From assembly GCF_024730785.1 (NCBI RefSeq), contig NZ_CP102830.1, forward strand, positions 4,254,001 to 4,318,000: a stretch of DNA of 64,000 nucleotides, read 5' to 3'. Source of the DNA: Pseudomonas sp. LS44. GTDB taxonomy: Bacteria > Pseudomonadota > Gammaproteobacteria > Pseudomonadales > Pseudomonadaceae. Below the pieces are notes generated by a model. That model was not told where the DNA came from. It was given only the letters and a program-made list of their open reading frames with translations, and ran no database searches. Positions 16,921 through 25,560 of the stretch are shown piece by piece. Every line of letters starts with the position of its first letter. The stretch's first letter is position 1. A program made the position numbers and the translations under genes.

Positions 16921-18312
16921 ATGAGCGAAAAAACCAACCAGTCCTGGGGCGGCCGCTTCAGCGAGCCCGTCGACGCCTTCGTCGCCCGCTTCACCGCCTC
17001 CGTCGATTTCGACAAGCGCCTGTACCGCCACGACATCATGGGCTCGATCGCCCACGCGAGCATGCTCGCGCAGGTCGGCGTACTGACCGCGGCTGAGCGT
17101 GACGCCATCGAGGCTGGGCTCAAGCAGATCCAGACGGAAATCGAAGCGGGTCAGTTCGATTGGCGCGTCGATCTGGAAGACGTGCACATGAACATCGAGG
17201 CGCGTCTGACCGACCGCATCGGCGTCACCGGCAAGAAGCTGCACACCGGCCGTTCGCGCAACGACCAGGTGGCCACTGACATCCGCCTGTGGCTGCGCGA
17301 TAAGATCGACCTGATCCTCGCCGAAATCACCCGCCTGCAGCAGGGCCTGCTCGGCCTCGCCGAAACCGAAGCCGACACCATCATGCCCGGTTTCACTCAC
17401 CTGCAGACCGCCCAGCCGGTGACCTTCGGCCACCACTTGCTGGCCTGGTTCGAGATGCTCAGCCGCGACTACGAGCGCCTGGTCGACTGCCGCAAGCGGG
17501 TGAACCGCCTGCCGCTGGGTTCGGCGGCGCTGGCCGGCACCACCTACCCGATCCAGCGCGAGCTGACCGCGCAACTGCTCGGTTTCGATCAGGTCGGCGG
17601 CAACTCGCTGGACGGTGTATCGGATCGCGACTTCGCCATCGAATTCTGTGCCGCCGCTTCGCTGGCGATGATGCACCTGTCGCGCTTCTCCGAAGAGCTG
17701 GTGCTGTGGACGTCTGCGCAATTCCAGTTCATCGACCTGCCCGACCGCTTCTGCACCGGCTCCTCGATCATGCCGCAGAAGAAAAATCCCGACGTGCCGG
17801 AGCTGGTACGTGGCAAGTCCGGCCGGGTGTTCGGCGCACTGATGGGCCTGCTGACCCTGATGAAGGGTCAACCGCTGGCCTACAACAAGGACAATCAGGA
17901 AGACAAAGAGCCGCTGTTCGACGCCGCCGACACCCTGCGCGACTCGCTGCGCGCCTTCGCCGACATGGTCCCGGCGATCAAGCCCAAGCGCGAGATCATG
18001 CGCGAAGCGGCGCGCCGCGGCTTCTCCACCGCCACCGACCTGGCCGACTACCTGGTGCGCAAAGGTTTGCCGTTCCGCGACTGCCACGAAATCGTCGGTC
18101 ACGCGGTGAAATACGGCGTCGACAGCGGCAAGGATCTGGCCGAGATGAGCCTCGCCGAGCTGCGCCAATTCAGCGACCAGATCGACGACGACGTGTTCGC
18201 CGTGCTGACCCTGGAAGGCTCGGTGAATGCCCGCGACCATATCGGCGGCACCGCACCGAATCAGGTCCGCGCCGCCGTGGCGCGGGGCAAGACGCTGCTA
18301 GCTGGCCGCTGA
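16921..18312 (+). CDS. argH: Argininosuccinate lyase
   Basis: The 463-residue enzyme of the fumarase/aspartase superfamily makes the last step of arginine synthesis, giving arginine and fumarate. Motifs: [20 protein letters not shown] at the N-terminus, [13 protein letters not shown] with catalytic-loop residues, [17 protein letters not shown] with the catalytic His, and the superfamily signature [12 protein letters not shown] near residue 280. The length is standard. The frame is open 24 codons upstream, but the family start is [13 protein letters not shown] at 16921. It is followed by a small membrane protein after 31 bp, so it may head a short operon. Confidence 0.96.
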   Translation: MSEKTNQSWGGRFSEPVDAFVARFTASVDFDKRLYRHDIMGSIAHASMLAQVGVLTAAERDAIEAGLKQIQTEIEAGQFDWRVDLEDVHMNIEARLTDRIGVTGKKLHTGRSRNDQVATDIRLWLRDKIDLILAEITRLQQGLLGLAETEADTIMPGFTHLQTAQPVTFGHHLLAWFEMLSRDYERLVDCRKRVNRLPLGSAALAGTTYPIQRELTAQLLGFDQVGGNSLDGVSDRDFAIEFCAAASLAMMHLSRFSEELVLWTSAQFQFIDLPDRFCTGSSIMPQKKNPDVPELVRGKSGRVFGALMGLLTLMKGQPLAYNKDNQEDKEPLFDAADTLRDSLRAFADMVPAIKPKREIMREAARRGFSTATDLADYLVRKGLPFRDCHEIVGHAVKYGVDSGKDLAEMSLAELRQFSDQIDDDVFAVLTLEGSVNARDHIGGTAPNQVRAAVARGKTLLAGR

Positions 18313-18343
18313 GACTTACCACACTGCGGGAAAGGGACTTCCC

Positions 18344-18598
18344 ATGCTGGAAATGCTATTGAACGGGCTGTTGCTATCGCTGAAGGCCCTTGGCGACATG
18401 CTGTTCGAGGTGTTTTTCGGCCATTTCTTCTATGCCGCTGGCTGGCTGGTGCTGCGCCTGTTCAGCCTCGGTCGCTACCCGCGCCTACCGTTGCGGGTAG
18501 CCGACCCGAGCGGCCCAGGTTGTCGCTGGATCGGCGCGCTGGGCTTCTTCTGCCTGGTCGCCGTACCGCTGACCGTCCTTACCCTCAGCCTCAGCTGA
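18344..18598 (+). CDS. Small hypothetical membrane protein downstream of argH
   Basis: The 84-residue product (MLEMLLNGLLLSLKALGDML) has two hydrophobic segments: about 20-42 (EVFFGHFFYAAGWLVLRLF) and about 66-83 (GALGFFCLVAVPLTVLTLSL). A short basic loop containing RYPRLPLR lies between them. GGGAAAGGGA lies just before the ATG. The position right after argH matches a conserved small hypothetical gene in Pseudomonas (PA5264-like). Function is unknown. Confidence 0.7.
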   Translation: MLEMLLNGLLLSLKALGDMLFEVFFGHFFYAAGWLVLRLFSLGRYPRLPLRVADPSGPGCRWIGALGFFCLVAVPLTVLTLSLS

Positions 18599-18620
18599 GC
18601 CCAATCATGAGACCTTGCTG

Positions 18621-19106
18621 ATGGCCCTGCATATCCGCCCCGCTACCGTCGCCGATGCCGCGCTGATCCTGCGCCTGATCACCGACCTGGCGATTTACGA
18701 GAAAGCCGAGCACGAGGTGAAGACCGACGTCGTCGGCATCCAGGCCAGCCTGTTCGGCGCCGAGTCGACCAGCCATGCGCTGATCTGCGAGCAGGATGGC
18801 CAGCCGATCGGCTATGCCGTGTATTTCTTCAACTATTCGACCTGGCTGGGCAAACACGGTCTGTATCTGGAAGACCTGTATGTCGACCCGCAGGCGCGTG
18901 GCGTCGGCGCCGGCAAGGCTCTGCTGCGCCACCTGGCGCGGATTGCCGTGGCCCGTGGTTGCGGTCGTTTCGAGTGGGCCGTGCTGGACTGGAACACCCC
19001 GGCCATCGAGTTCTACGAATCCTTCGGCGCCCGTGCGCAGGATGAATGGACCACCTACCGACTGACCGGTGAAGCGCTCAGCGATTTCGCCGCCGGCCAC
19101 GATTAA
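18621..19106 (+). CDS. GNAT family N-acetyltransferase
   Basis: The 161-residue single-domain GNAT protein begins MALHIRPATVADAALILRLI. The acetyl-CoA binding motif A is in LYLEDLYVDPQARGVGAGKALL (pyrophosphate loop R-G-V-G-A-G), and motif B is in GRFEWAVLDWNTPAIEFYESFGA. This pattern resembles diamine acetyltransferase-like GNATs (the LEDLYV form). The substrate is not known; a polyamine or thialysine-type amine is only a guess. It follows the small membrane protein by 22 bp and is likely co-transcribed with argH. Confidence 0.88.
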   Translation: MALHIRPATVADAALILRLITDLAIYEKAEHEVKTDVVGIQASLFGAESTSHALICEQDGQPIGYAVYFFNYSTWLGKHGLYLEDLYVDPQARGVGAGKALLRHLARIAVARGCGRFEWAVLDWNTPAIEFYESFGARAQDEWTTYRLTGEALSDFAAGHD

Positions 19107-19144
19107 GAAGGCTATGCACCCGTTAGGCGTTGCGCACCGCTTTT

Positions 19145-19249
19145 GTAGGGTGGGTTAGCCGCGCAGCGGCGTAACCCACCAGCGGTGCCGACTTGAACAT
19201 CAGTGTCCAGCCTGATCGGTGGGTTACGCCTACGGCTAACCCACCCTAC
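19145..19249. repeat. Inverted pair of GTAGGGTGGGTTAGCC repeats (REPIN-like)
   Basis: The left arm at 19145-19180 is itself hairpin-forming (GTAGGGTGGGTTAGCCG ... GGCGTAACCCACC). It is mirrored by the right arm at 19218-19249, whose reverse complement reads GTAGGGTGGGTTAGCCGTA and then GGCGTAACCCACC. The arms are separated by 37 bp. The whole 105-bp unit fills the gap between the GNAT gene and the next small gene. Confidence 0.85.
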
Positions 19250-19283
19250 GAATCTGGGACATAACCACGATTAAGGAGCGCCC

Positions 19284-19559
19284 ATGAGCGACCAGAACGA
19301 AAAAGACGAAGAAGCCTTCGCCGAAGCCACCCTGATCCAGGCTATCGAGAACCAGCTGGAGTCCGGCGAGCCGCCGGCGGCGCAGGCGACTCTCAACAAG
19401 CTGACCCTGGTCGGCTATGAGCGTGAGGAGATTCTGCAGCTGATGGCGCTGGTGCTCGCCCATGAGATCAACGCCATGCTCGCCGCCGATCGTCCCTTCG
19501 ACAGTGCCTGGTATGACCAGGCGCTACGCGCCCTGCCGGAGCTGCCCGAGCCAAGCTGA
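19284..19559 (+). CDS. Small acidic hypothetical protein
   Basis: The 91-residue acidic protein (MSDQNEKDEEAFAEATLIQAIENQL) is predicted helical and has no transmembrane segment or recognised domain. A TAAGGAG ribosome binding site 6 bases before the ATG supports translation. Conserved-looking segments include TLNKLTLVGYEREEILQLMALVLAHEI and the C-terminal FDSAWYDQALRALPELPE. It is probably one of the conserved hypothetical proteins of Pseudomonas. Function is unknown. Confidence 0.75.
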   Translation: MSDQNEKDEEAFAEATLIQAIENQLESGEPPAAQATLNKLTLVGYEREEILQLMALVLAHEINAMLAADRPFDSAWYDQALRALPELPEPS

Positions 19560-19598
19560 GCGGCTACGCAGACCAGCCCCGGCGGGCGCACCAGCCGC

Positions 19599-19635
19599 GC
19601 CGATGATCGCTGGCGACAGATTGTCGATCATCGGC
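19599..19635. repeat. 11-bp perfect inverted repeat in the gap before the TIGR02647 gene
   Basis: GCCGATGATCG (19599-19609) and CGATCATCGGC (19625-19635) are exact reverse complements 15 bases apart, and a shorter CGAC/GTCG stem is nested inside. There is no T-run on either side, so it is not a classical terminator. Nothing else was seen in the 196-bp gap 19560-19755. Confidence 0.6.
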
Positions 19636-19755
19636 AGCAGGATCAGGCGGCAGACTGGGGCCCATCTCGCTACACTGCTGCAAGGCGCACGCGCGCCTAC
19701 TCCCGCTGCCGGCTTGCGTCGCAGCGCATAACTACAAGCAGTCTCTGGAGTCGTT

Positions 19756-20007
19756 ATGGCCTACACCCCCGAATTGATTGCCGAACTGGAAATCCTCGCC
19801 CTGTACAACCTGGCCAACCACCAGGAGGGCCTTAAAGTCCATAACAATGCCAACCCCCGAGCACAGGGCGCGATTGCGCGTCTGCATGACAAAGGCCTGG
19901 TCAACCAGGCGGACGGCGGTTACCTGACCAGCCTCGGGCTGGAAGCCGCCGAGCATGCGCAAGCGCTACTGACCATCCTCGCCCCCCAGCCTGCCCACTC
20001 AAGCTAA
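19756..20007 (+). CDS. TIGR02647 family protein
   Basis: The 83-residue protein begins MAYTPELIAELEILALYNL and carries the GLKVH...A...I.RLHDKGLVNQADGGYLTSLG pattern of TIGR02647. This is a small winged-helix-like family confined to Pseudomonas and relatives. A CTGGAG site precedes the ATG. Its C-terminal ADGGYLTSLGLEAAEHAQAL resembles the wing of a MarR-like fold, which suggests DNA binding (inference). It lies 95 bp upstream of cyaA on the same strand. Confidence 0.85.
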   Translation: MAYTPELIAELEILALYNLANHQEGLKVHNNANPRAQGAIARLHDKGLVNQADGGYLTSLGLEAAEHAQALLTILAPQPAHSS

Positions 20008-20102
20008 ACCCTTCCGCGCCGATAACCTGCACAAGGTCACGCTCCGCCTCTGCCAGGCGGTAGCGGGGCCGCGCCTTGTTGTAACCGCCACCCGAGCAGT
20101 AC

Positions 20103-22952
20103 ATGACCCAGCGCGAGGAACTCCGCCCGGATATCGACGACGGCATCGATCGCAAGATGCTGGCGCAGCTGCGCGCGCGCTTTCTCCGTGTCAACGACGG
20201 ACGCCTGAGCCGCGCCATGCAGGGTCTGTCGACCCGCCAACAACTGGTCCTCAAGCTGTTGCCACTGCTGTTGCACGTCAATCATCCGCTGCTGCCCGGT
20301 TACGTCTCGGCCACCACCCCGGCCGGCTTGTCCGGCTATGAACCGGACGAGCAGACCCTCGCCGAAGTCCAGCGTCTAACCCGCTCGTTCGCCTACAAGC
20401 CGCGACGCGGCAAGCCGCCGCTGCCGATTCATGGCCTGTTCCTGATGGGCAGCCTGGGCACTCTGGCGCAGGCCGAGCTCAGCGATTTGGATCTGTGGGT
20501 CTGTCATGCCCCCGACCTCGACGCTCCGGCCCTCGCCGAACTGCGCAAGAAATGCGACCTGCTGGAAGCCTGGGCCGCCAGCCTGGGCAGCGAGACGCAC
20601 TGCTTTCTGGTCGATCCAGCACGCTTCACCGCCGGCGCCCGCGATGCACAGCTGAGCTCCGACGACTGCGGCACCACCCAGCACTATTTGCTCCTCGACG
20701 AGTTCTACCGCACCGCCATCTGGCTCGGCGGGCGCACGCCGCTGTGGTGGCTGGTGCCGGTGTACGAGGAGGCGCGCTACACCGAGTACTGCCACACGCT
20801 ATTGACCAAGCGCTTCGTGCGCGCCGAGGAGGTGCTCGACCTCGGCCATCTGGCGCACATCCCGCCCGGCGAATTCATCGGCGCCGGCATGTGGCAATTG
20901 TTCAAAGGCATCGAGTCGCCCTATAAGTCGGTGCTCAAATTGCTGCTCACCGAGATCTACGCCAGTGAGCATCCGCGCGTCGAATGCCTGGCGCTACGCT
21001 TCAAGCAGGCGGTGTTCGCCAATCGCCTGGACCTCGACGAGCTCGATCCCTACGTGATGGTCTATCGGCGTCTGGAGGAGTACCTGCTCGAGCGCGGCGA
21101 GCCCGAACGCCTCGAACTGATCCGCCGCTGTCTGTACCTGAAGGTCAATAAAAAACTCAGCAGCCCGCCGCGCAACCGGCTCAAGAGTTGGCAACGCCTG
21201 CTGCTCGAACGCCTGGCCGGCGATTGGCGCTGGGATCAGCGGCAATTGGCGACGCTCGATAGCCGCAGCCAGTGGAAAGTCCGCCAGGTCGGCGTCGAGC
21301 GGCGGCTGCTGGTCAACGAGCTGATCTACAGCTACCGCTTCCTGTCCCAATTCGCGCGCCGCCAGCAGGCCGCCAGTTCGCTGAACAGCCGCGACCTCGG
21401 CGTGCTCGGCCGGCGCCTGTACGCGGCCTTCGAACGCAAAGCCGGGAAAATCGAATTCATCAACCCGGGCATCGCCCCGGACCTCGGCGAAGACAGCCTG
21501 ACCCTGGTCCACTGCAGCCAGGCCGACAATCCCGGCGACAGCCAGTGGGCGCTGTACCCCGGCAATCTCACCGTCCAGGAATGGCCGAACTTCGCCCCGC
21601 TCAAGCGCACGCGCGAACTGCTCGAACTACTCGCCTGGTGCCACCGCAACGGGGTAATCGACAGCAGCACCCGGCTGTCACTGCATCCGGGCGCCAGCGA
21701 CCTGGGCGAGTACGAGCTGAGCAACCTACTCGCCAGCTTGCGCCAGAGCATTCCGCTGCCGCTGCCAAGCGTCGACGAAAGCGCCCTGTTGCAGGCCAGC
21801 ACGCCGCGCGAGGTGCTGCTGCTGATCAATGTCGGCCTCGATCCGCTGCCGCAGCACAGTCAGATGAATGTGCACATGACCAGCGGCCGCACCGATTCGC
21901 TGGGTTATTCCGGGGCACGCGAGAACCTGGTGCTGAGCCTCGACCAGGTCAGCCTGAACAGTTGGAACGAATTGCTGGTCAAGCGCTACGACGGCCCGTA
22001 TGCGCTGCTCGACTGCCTGCGCGACTACCTCAACAGCCTCTCGCCGGATGCGCCGCGCCCGCGTCTGCGAGTCCGCTGCTTCTGCCGTAACCGCGCCACG
22101 GCGATTGCCGAACGGGTCGAAGAACTGTTCGCCGAGGTGCTCGGCAGTTTCGCCCACACACCGCATAAGCGCTTCCTCCTGCAAGTGCAGCAGCGCTACC
22201 ACCTGCTCGACCTGACCCCCGGCCGGGTGCGGCACGCGACCCTGGAAAGCCTGCCGGCGCTGCTTGAGCAGCTCGGCAATGAGCGCGACAGCTATAGCCC
22301 GCTGCACCTTGACCGCCATGCCTTGGAAGGCGACGACCTGGCGCTGCTGTTGCCGCTGGGCCGGCCGGATTGCCTGCAGGTGTTCTATCGCGTGCACGGC
22401 GACGAGGCCGAGCTGAGCGTGCTCGACGAGCACAACGCGCTATGGCGCCAACGCGTGCCGTTTCATGACGAGGCCAGCCTGCTGGTGCCGCTGCAGCGTT
22501 TCCTGCAATCGCTGCTGTACCGGCGCAACGCCACGCTGGCGCTCGATGATCCGCTGCCGCCGTTGCCATTGGAGGTGCTGTATTACCAGATCCTCCCGGC
22601 GCCACCGCTACGCGCTCAGCGCGTGGAGCCGCGCCTGCAGCCGGACGCGGCGATCAGCCATCCGTTCTACGACGTCCAGGCGATCGTCGAGCCGGCCGCC
22701 GCGCAACGCGTGCAGGTCACCCTGTACTGCAACCATCGAGAGTTTTCTGAACTGGAATATGGCGCCGATCTGTACCACGCCGTGGCCCGGCACATCCTCG
22801 CCCAACGCAGCGGCAACTTGCGCTATCCCTGCTATCTGACCGATATCGACCTGTCGCGGGTATTCGGCGATGGCGCGATTCAGAGCATCCATTACCTGCG
22901 CTACAAGATCCGCCTGGAAGCGGCGCTGAACCAGGCGTTGCAGAACGCCTGA
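20103..22952 (+). CDS. cyaA: Class I adenylate cyclase CyaA
   Basis: The 949-residue protein is an enterobacterial-type (class I) adenylate cyclase that makes cAMP for Vfr/CRP. The N-terminal catalytic half (about 1-450) has the class I nucleotidyltransferase signature FLMGSLGTLAQAELSDLDLWVCH (about 115-137), with Gly-Ser and the Asp-Leu-Asp metal ligands. GMWQLFKGIESPYKSVLKLLL lies further on. The C-terminal half is the large regulatory region. The length is close to P. aeruginosa CyaA. The start at 20103 lacks a strong Shine-Dalgarno sequence but gives the family N-terminus (MTQREELRPDIDDGIDRKML). It is convergent with rnk. Confidence 0.95.
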   Translation: MTQREELRPDIDDGIDRKMLAQLRARFLRVNDGRLSRAMQGLSTRQQLVLKLLPLLLHVNHPLLPGYVSATTPAGLSGYEPDEQTLAEVQRLTRSFAYKPRRGKPPLPIHGLFLMGSLGTLAQAELSDLDLWVCHAPDLDAPALAELRKKCDLLEAWAASLGSETHCFLVDPARFTAGARDAQLSSDDCGTTQHYLLLDEFYRTAIWLGGRTPLWWLVPVYEEARYTEYCHTLLTKRFVRAEEVLDLGHLAHIPPGEFIGAGMWQLFKGIESPYKSVLKLLLTEIYASEHPRVECLALRFKQAVFANRLDLDELDPYVMVYRRLEEYLLERGEPERLELIRRCLYLKVNKKLSSPPRNRLKSWQRLLLERLAGDWRWDQRQLATLDSRSQWKVRQVGVERRLLVNELIYSYRFLSQFARRQQAASSLNSRDLGVLGRRLYAAFERKAGKIEFINPGIAPDLGEDSLTLVHCSQADNPGDSQWALYPGNLTVQEWPNFAPLKRTRELLELLAWCHRNGVIDSSTRLSLHPGASDLGEYELSNLLASLRQSIPLPLPSVDESALLQASTPREVLLLINVGLDPLPQHSQMNVHMTSGRTDSLGYSGARENLVLSLDQVSLNSWNELLVKRYDGPYALLDCLRDYLNSLSPDAPRPRLRVRCFCRNRATAIAERVEELFAEVLGSFAHTPHKRFLLQVQQRYHLLDLTPGRVRHATLESLPALLEQLGNERDSYSPLHLDRHALEGDDLALLLPLGRPDCLQVFYRVHGDEAELSVLDEHNALWRQRVPFHDEASLLVPLQRFLQSLLYRRNATLALDDPLPPLPLEVLYYQILPAPPLRAQRVEPRLQPDAAISHPFYDVQAIVEPAAAQRVQVTLYCNHREFSELEYGADLYHAVARHILAQRSGNLRYPCYLTDIDLSRVFGDGAIQSIHYLRYKIRLEAALNQALQNA

Positions 22953-22984
22953 CGCCTCGCCCTCAGACGTACATCGCGAAAGAC

Positions 22985-23389
22985 TTAGCGACGGTACTCG
23001 CCCGCTGCTTCGGGCTGATACTCGACCGCCAGCAGGGTCAGCTTGATCGGCTTGCCGGACGGGCCGTGCCAGTCGATGTGCTGGCCGACCGACAGGCCCA
23101 GCAGCGCGCTGCCCACCGGGGCCAGAATCGACACCGTGCCTTCGGCACCGGCATCCTGCGGATACACCAGGGTCAGGTGATATTCCTTGCCGCTGTTGTC
23201 ATCGCGACAATGCGCCCGCGAGTTCATCGTCACCACGCCCGCCGGTACCTCATCGATCCCGACCACCTGGGCACGCGCCAGCTCCTGCTCCAGCGCCAAG
23301 GCGCCGGGGCCGGTTTCTTCCAGACCATCGAGCAGACGCTCCAGGCGCTGCAGATCGAGACGGGTAATGGTGATCGACGGTGTGCTCAT
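22985..23389 (-). CDS. rnk: Rnk, nucleoside diphosphate kinase regulator
   Basis: The 134-residue product (MSTPSITITRLDLQRLERLLD) is the Rnk family: a short N-terminal coiled coil, then a GreA/GreB-type C-terminal FKBP-like domain. The blocks VTMNSRAHCRDDNSGKEYHLTLVYP and SILAPVGSALLGLSVGQHIDW show it. Rnk binds RNA polymerase near the secondary channel and affects ndk expression and alginate in P. aeruginosa. The open frame extends far upstream; the family start at 23389 was used, with a second possible ATG at 23401 next to AGGAGA. The synteny cyaA-rnk-cyaY matches PAO1. Confidence 0.93.
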   Translation of the reverse strand: MSTPSITITRLDLQRLERLLDGLEETGPGALALEQELARAQVVGIDEVPAGVVTMNSRAHCRDDNSGKEYHLTLVYPQDAGAEGTVSILAPVGSALLGLSVGQHIDWHGPSGKPIKLTLLAVEYQPEAAGEYRR

Positions 23390-23590
23390 GATGAAGGCCA
23401 TTCTCCTGGCGACAGACAGAAACAAAGCAAAATACCCGTCCGCAAAGGCCGCAGGAAACACCGGAAAACCAAGCACCAGAGTTTCCACAGACCTGCTGAG
23501 ACAGGGAATTTCGCACGAGAGGATTAAGATTGACCGTACCACAGCCGGACAAATAAACAAGCCGGGCGGTTCTGACCCAGGGGCAAAGAC

Positions 23591-23755
23591 CTAACCGTGC
23601 GTCGGACCTAACCGGCGCTGCGCCAGCGCGCAGATGTGCCGGCGCCGCCTCTCGCTGGCCGCGCCCCATTCGCAGATTTCATCTAGCGAGCGACCGCAGC
23701 CCAGGCAGATATCCTGCCAATCGAGACAACATTGCCGGCGGCACGGCGAGGCCAC
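23591..23755 (-). CDS. DUF1289 domain small cysteine-rich protein
   Basis: A 54-residue protein is proposed from a GTG at 23755: VASPCRRQCCLDWQDICLGC, then GRSLDEICEWGAASERRRRHIC. The C-x3-CC...C-x2-C-G-R...E...W pattern is that of DUF1289, small probable Fe-S or zinc-binding proteins. It begins 11 bp after the cyaY stop on the same strand, so it is probably translated from the cyaY transcript. The exact start is uncertain: the frame is open into cyaY and no good ribosome binding site is seen. Function is unknown. Confidence 0.6.
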   Translation of the reverse strand: MASPCRRQCCLDWQDICLGCGRSLDEICEWGAASERRRRHICALAQRRLGPTHG

Positions 23756-23765
23756 CGGCGGCAGA

Positions 23766-24098
23766 TCAGAGCTCGTCGAACTCAAGCGCTTCGCCCGCTT
23801 GTTCGAGGGTGATGCGGGCGAGCATTTCGCCGAGCAATTCATCGCTGCTGTCGCACACCCAGCGCTCGCTTTCGGCGTCGTAATCGAAGTGGAAACCACC
23901 CGAGCGCGCCGCCAGCCAGAGCTGGCGGATCGGCGCTTGGCGGCTGAGGATCACCTGGCTGCCATTCGGGAAGCGCACGGTCAGCACCCCGGCGGAATTC
24001 TCCAGATCGAGGTCCAGATCACTGTCATCGTAAATATCTTCCACGGCCTGCTGGGCGGCATCGACCAGGTCATGGAAACGGGCTTCGCTCAAACTCAT
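23766..24098 (-). CDS. cyaY: Frataxin-like iron donor CyaY
   Basis: The 110-residue frataxin homologue (MSLSEARFHDLVDAAQQAVED) has the acidic first helix and strand (DDSDLDLDLENSAGVLTVRF) used for iron binding. The conserved QVILSRQAPIRQLWLAARSGGFHFDYD contains the invariant Trp. CyaY modulates IscS-dependent Fe-S cluster assembly and iron storage in the cytoplasm. It is followed by the DUF1289 gene and preceded by an AraC-type regulator gene 37 bp upstream on the same strand. Confidence 0.95.
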   Translation of the reverse strand: MSLSEARFHDLVDAAQQAVEDIYDDSDLDLDLENSAGVLTVRFPNGSQVILSRQAPIRQLWLAARSGGFHFDYDAESERWVCDSSDELLGEMLARITLEQAGEALEFDEL

Positions 24099-24135
24099 CG
24101 GGTCTTACCTCACAGGGAATGCACGGGGCGGAGCC

Positions 24136-25185
24136 TCATTCGCCAGAGGGCGATGACAGGCTGCGCCGAAATTCGGCCGGACTTTGCCCTGTCCAGCGGC
24201 GGAACGCACGGGCCAGCGAGCCGGGCTCGCTGAAGCCGACACGCCAGGCGATATCGACCAGTTCCAGCGCGGGGTCGCGTAGATAATGCAGCACCAGCAG
24301 CTGGCGCGTCTCGTCGACCAAGTGACTAAAGGATAATCCGGCCTCGCGCAGGCGCCGCTGCAAGGTCCGCGGACTCAGTTGCAGCTGCTCGGCCAAGCGT
24401 TCCAGATCGACGCCCTGTTCGGTCAGTTGCCCGGCCAGCACCAGTCGCGCGCGGTCGAGCACCGTGTGGCCTTGACGCAGTTCGCGCAGCTGACGCTCGG
24501 CATAGGCATCAAGCGGTGCACGCACCAACGCGTCGGCCTGGCCGAGCGGCGCAGCCAGCAGGCGTTTGGGAAAGATCAGCGCGTTGTCGGCTTGGCCAAA
24601 CCGCACCGGGCAGCGAAAAATCCGCTGATGCTCAGCGGTATCGGCGGGCGCCGGATGCTGGAAACGCACCTCGGTCGGTGCCTCGTCCAGACCGCTGATC
24701 CAGTGGCCGAACGTCACCCAGCCGGCCAGGGTTTCCTCGCTGGTCTGCCGCTGCTGCAAGGCCAGCAATGGCTGCCAGCTATGCGCGACCAGTGGCTCGC
24801 AGCCGGCCCGCGGCGGCTCGTCAGCCAGGTCGACCAAGCCCAGATTGCCCACCAGCGCGGCGTAGCGCGCCTGCCGATGCAGCGCATCGCCGAGTGTGGC
24901 GCAACTCATCAGTAGATAGCCGAGAACCCCGTAATAACCCGGTCGCACCGCTTCGCCGAGATGCAGACCGAGCTGCTCGTCGCCACTCAGCTCGACGCCC
25001 AGGCCGAGCAGTTTGAGATAGGTGCTGGCGGCAATCCGCTGCTCGCGCTGGGCGAGCAGTGCCGGGCTCAGTTGCGCACGAGCGAACAGCGCCGCTGGCT
25101 CGATACCTTGCCGCTGCAGATGGTCGAGTAAGCCCTGCAAGTAGGCGACGGACACCGAACTGACCAGGGTGAGCGAATGGTCCAT
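24136..25185 (-). CDS. AraC family transcriptional regulator (arabinose-binding-domain type)
   Basis: The 349-residue protein has an N-terminal ligand domain of the PF12625/OruR-ArgR-like type (about 20-210; SYLKLLGLGVELSGDEQLGLHLGE-like region with GYYGVLGYLLMSCATLGDAL). The C-terminal AraC double helix-turn-helix lies at about 245-340 (VDLERLAEQLQLSPRTLQRRL; LELVDIAWRVGFSEPGSLARAFRRWTG). The start at 25185 (MDHSLTLVSSVSVAYLQGLL) has GAGGATCA directly before it; 66 open codons upstream look non-coding. The target and inducer are unknown. It is absent from the corresponding place in P. aeruginosa PAO1 (between cyaY and lppL, recalled synteny), so it is an insertion or a local loss in PAO1. 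Confidence 0.9.
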   Translation of the reverse strand: MDHSLTLVSSVSVAYLQGLLDHLQRQGIEPAALFARAQLSPALLAQREQRIAASTYLKLLGLGVELSGDEQLGLHLGEAVRPGYYGVLGYLLMSCATLGDALHRQARYAALVGNLGLVDLADEPPRAGCEPLVAHSWQPLLALQQRQTSEETLAGWVTFGHWISGLDEAPTEVRFQHPAPADTAEHQRIFRCPVRFGQADNALIFPKRLLAAPLGQADALVRAPLDAYAERQLRELRQGHTVLDRARLVLAGQLTEQGVDLERLAEQLQLSPRTLQRRLREAGLSFSHLVDETRQLLVLHYLRDPALELVDIAWRVGFSEPGSLARAFRRWTGQSPAEFRRSLSSPSGE

Positions 25186-25345
25186 TGATCCTCTTCGAAC
25201 GCTGGCAGTTGGCAGAACGCGGCGGGTACGTGTGCCGCCGGGTGAGTTTGAGCCCCTATTTGGTGCCTTGCCGGGGTCGCTCGGAGCCCCGCGCAAGTGC
25301 CGCGCCACGCCGGGTCCGGCCCCGCTGGACGGGCGCTGCGGCGCA

Positions 25346-25374
25346 TAGGCAATAACCCGGGGGGTCGGTATACT
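25346..25374 (+). promoter_or_regulatory. Possible sigma-70 promoter of lptM-lysA-dapF
   Basis: A good -10 hexamer, TATACT, lies at 25369-25374, 35 bp before the lptM start. The -35 position (about 25346) reads AGGCAA, a poor match. The rest of the 223-bp gap back to the AraC gene is GC-rich and shows nothing else. Confidence 0.4.
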
Positions 25375-25408
25375 CCGGCGCAATTCACGCTTTTACAAGG
25401 ATTTCGCC

Positions 25409-25549
25409 ATGAAGCGCCTCTTGCTTCCCTTCCTCGCCCTCGCCGTCCTTTGCGGCGCGCTGGCTGGCTGCGGCCAGAAAGGCCCGCTGTACCATCCGGG
25501 CGACGAAAAAGCCGCGAAACAACACGAAAAAGACGTCTACGAACTTTAA
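25409..25549 (+). CDS. lptM: LptM/LppL small lipoprotein
   Basis: The 46-residue lipoprotein begins [20 protein letters not shown] and has a lipobox L-A-G-C with the acylated Cys at 21. [11 protein letters not shown] follows, the strongly conserved motif of the LptM (YifL/LppL) family. In E. coli LptM helps LptD-LptE assemble in the outer membrane. Preceded by AAGGAT, it ends 11 bp before lysA, the position of lppL in P. aeruginosa (lppL-lysA-dapF). Confidence 0.92.
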   Translation: MKRLLLPFLALAVLCGALAGCGQKGPLYHPGDEKAAKQHEKDVYEL

Positions 25550-25560
25550 GGAGGCATCTG

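Noticed and set aside
16873..18240. 455-codon minus-strand frame opposite argH
   Set aside because: Codon-phase shadow of argH; no ribosome binding site or domain.
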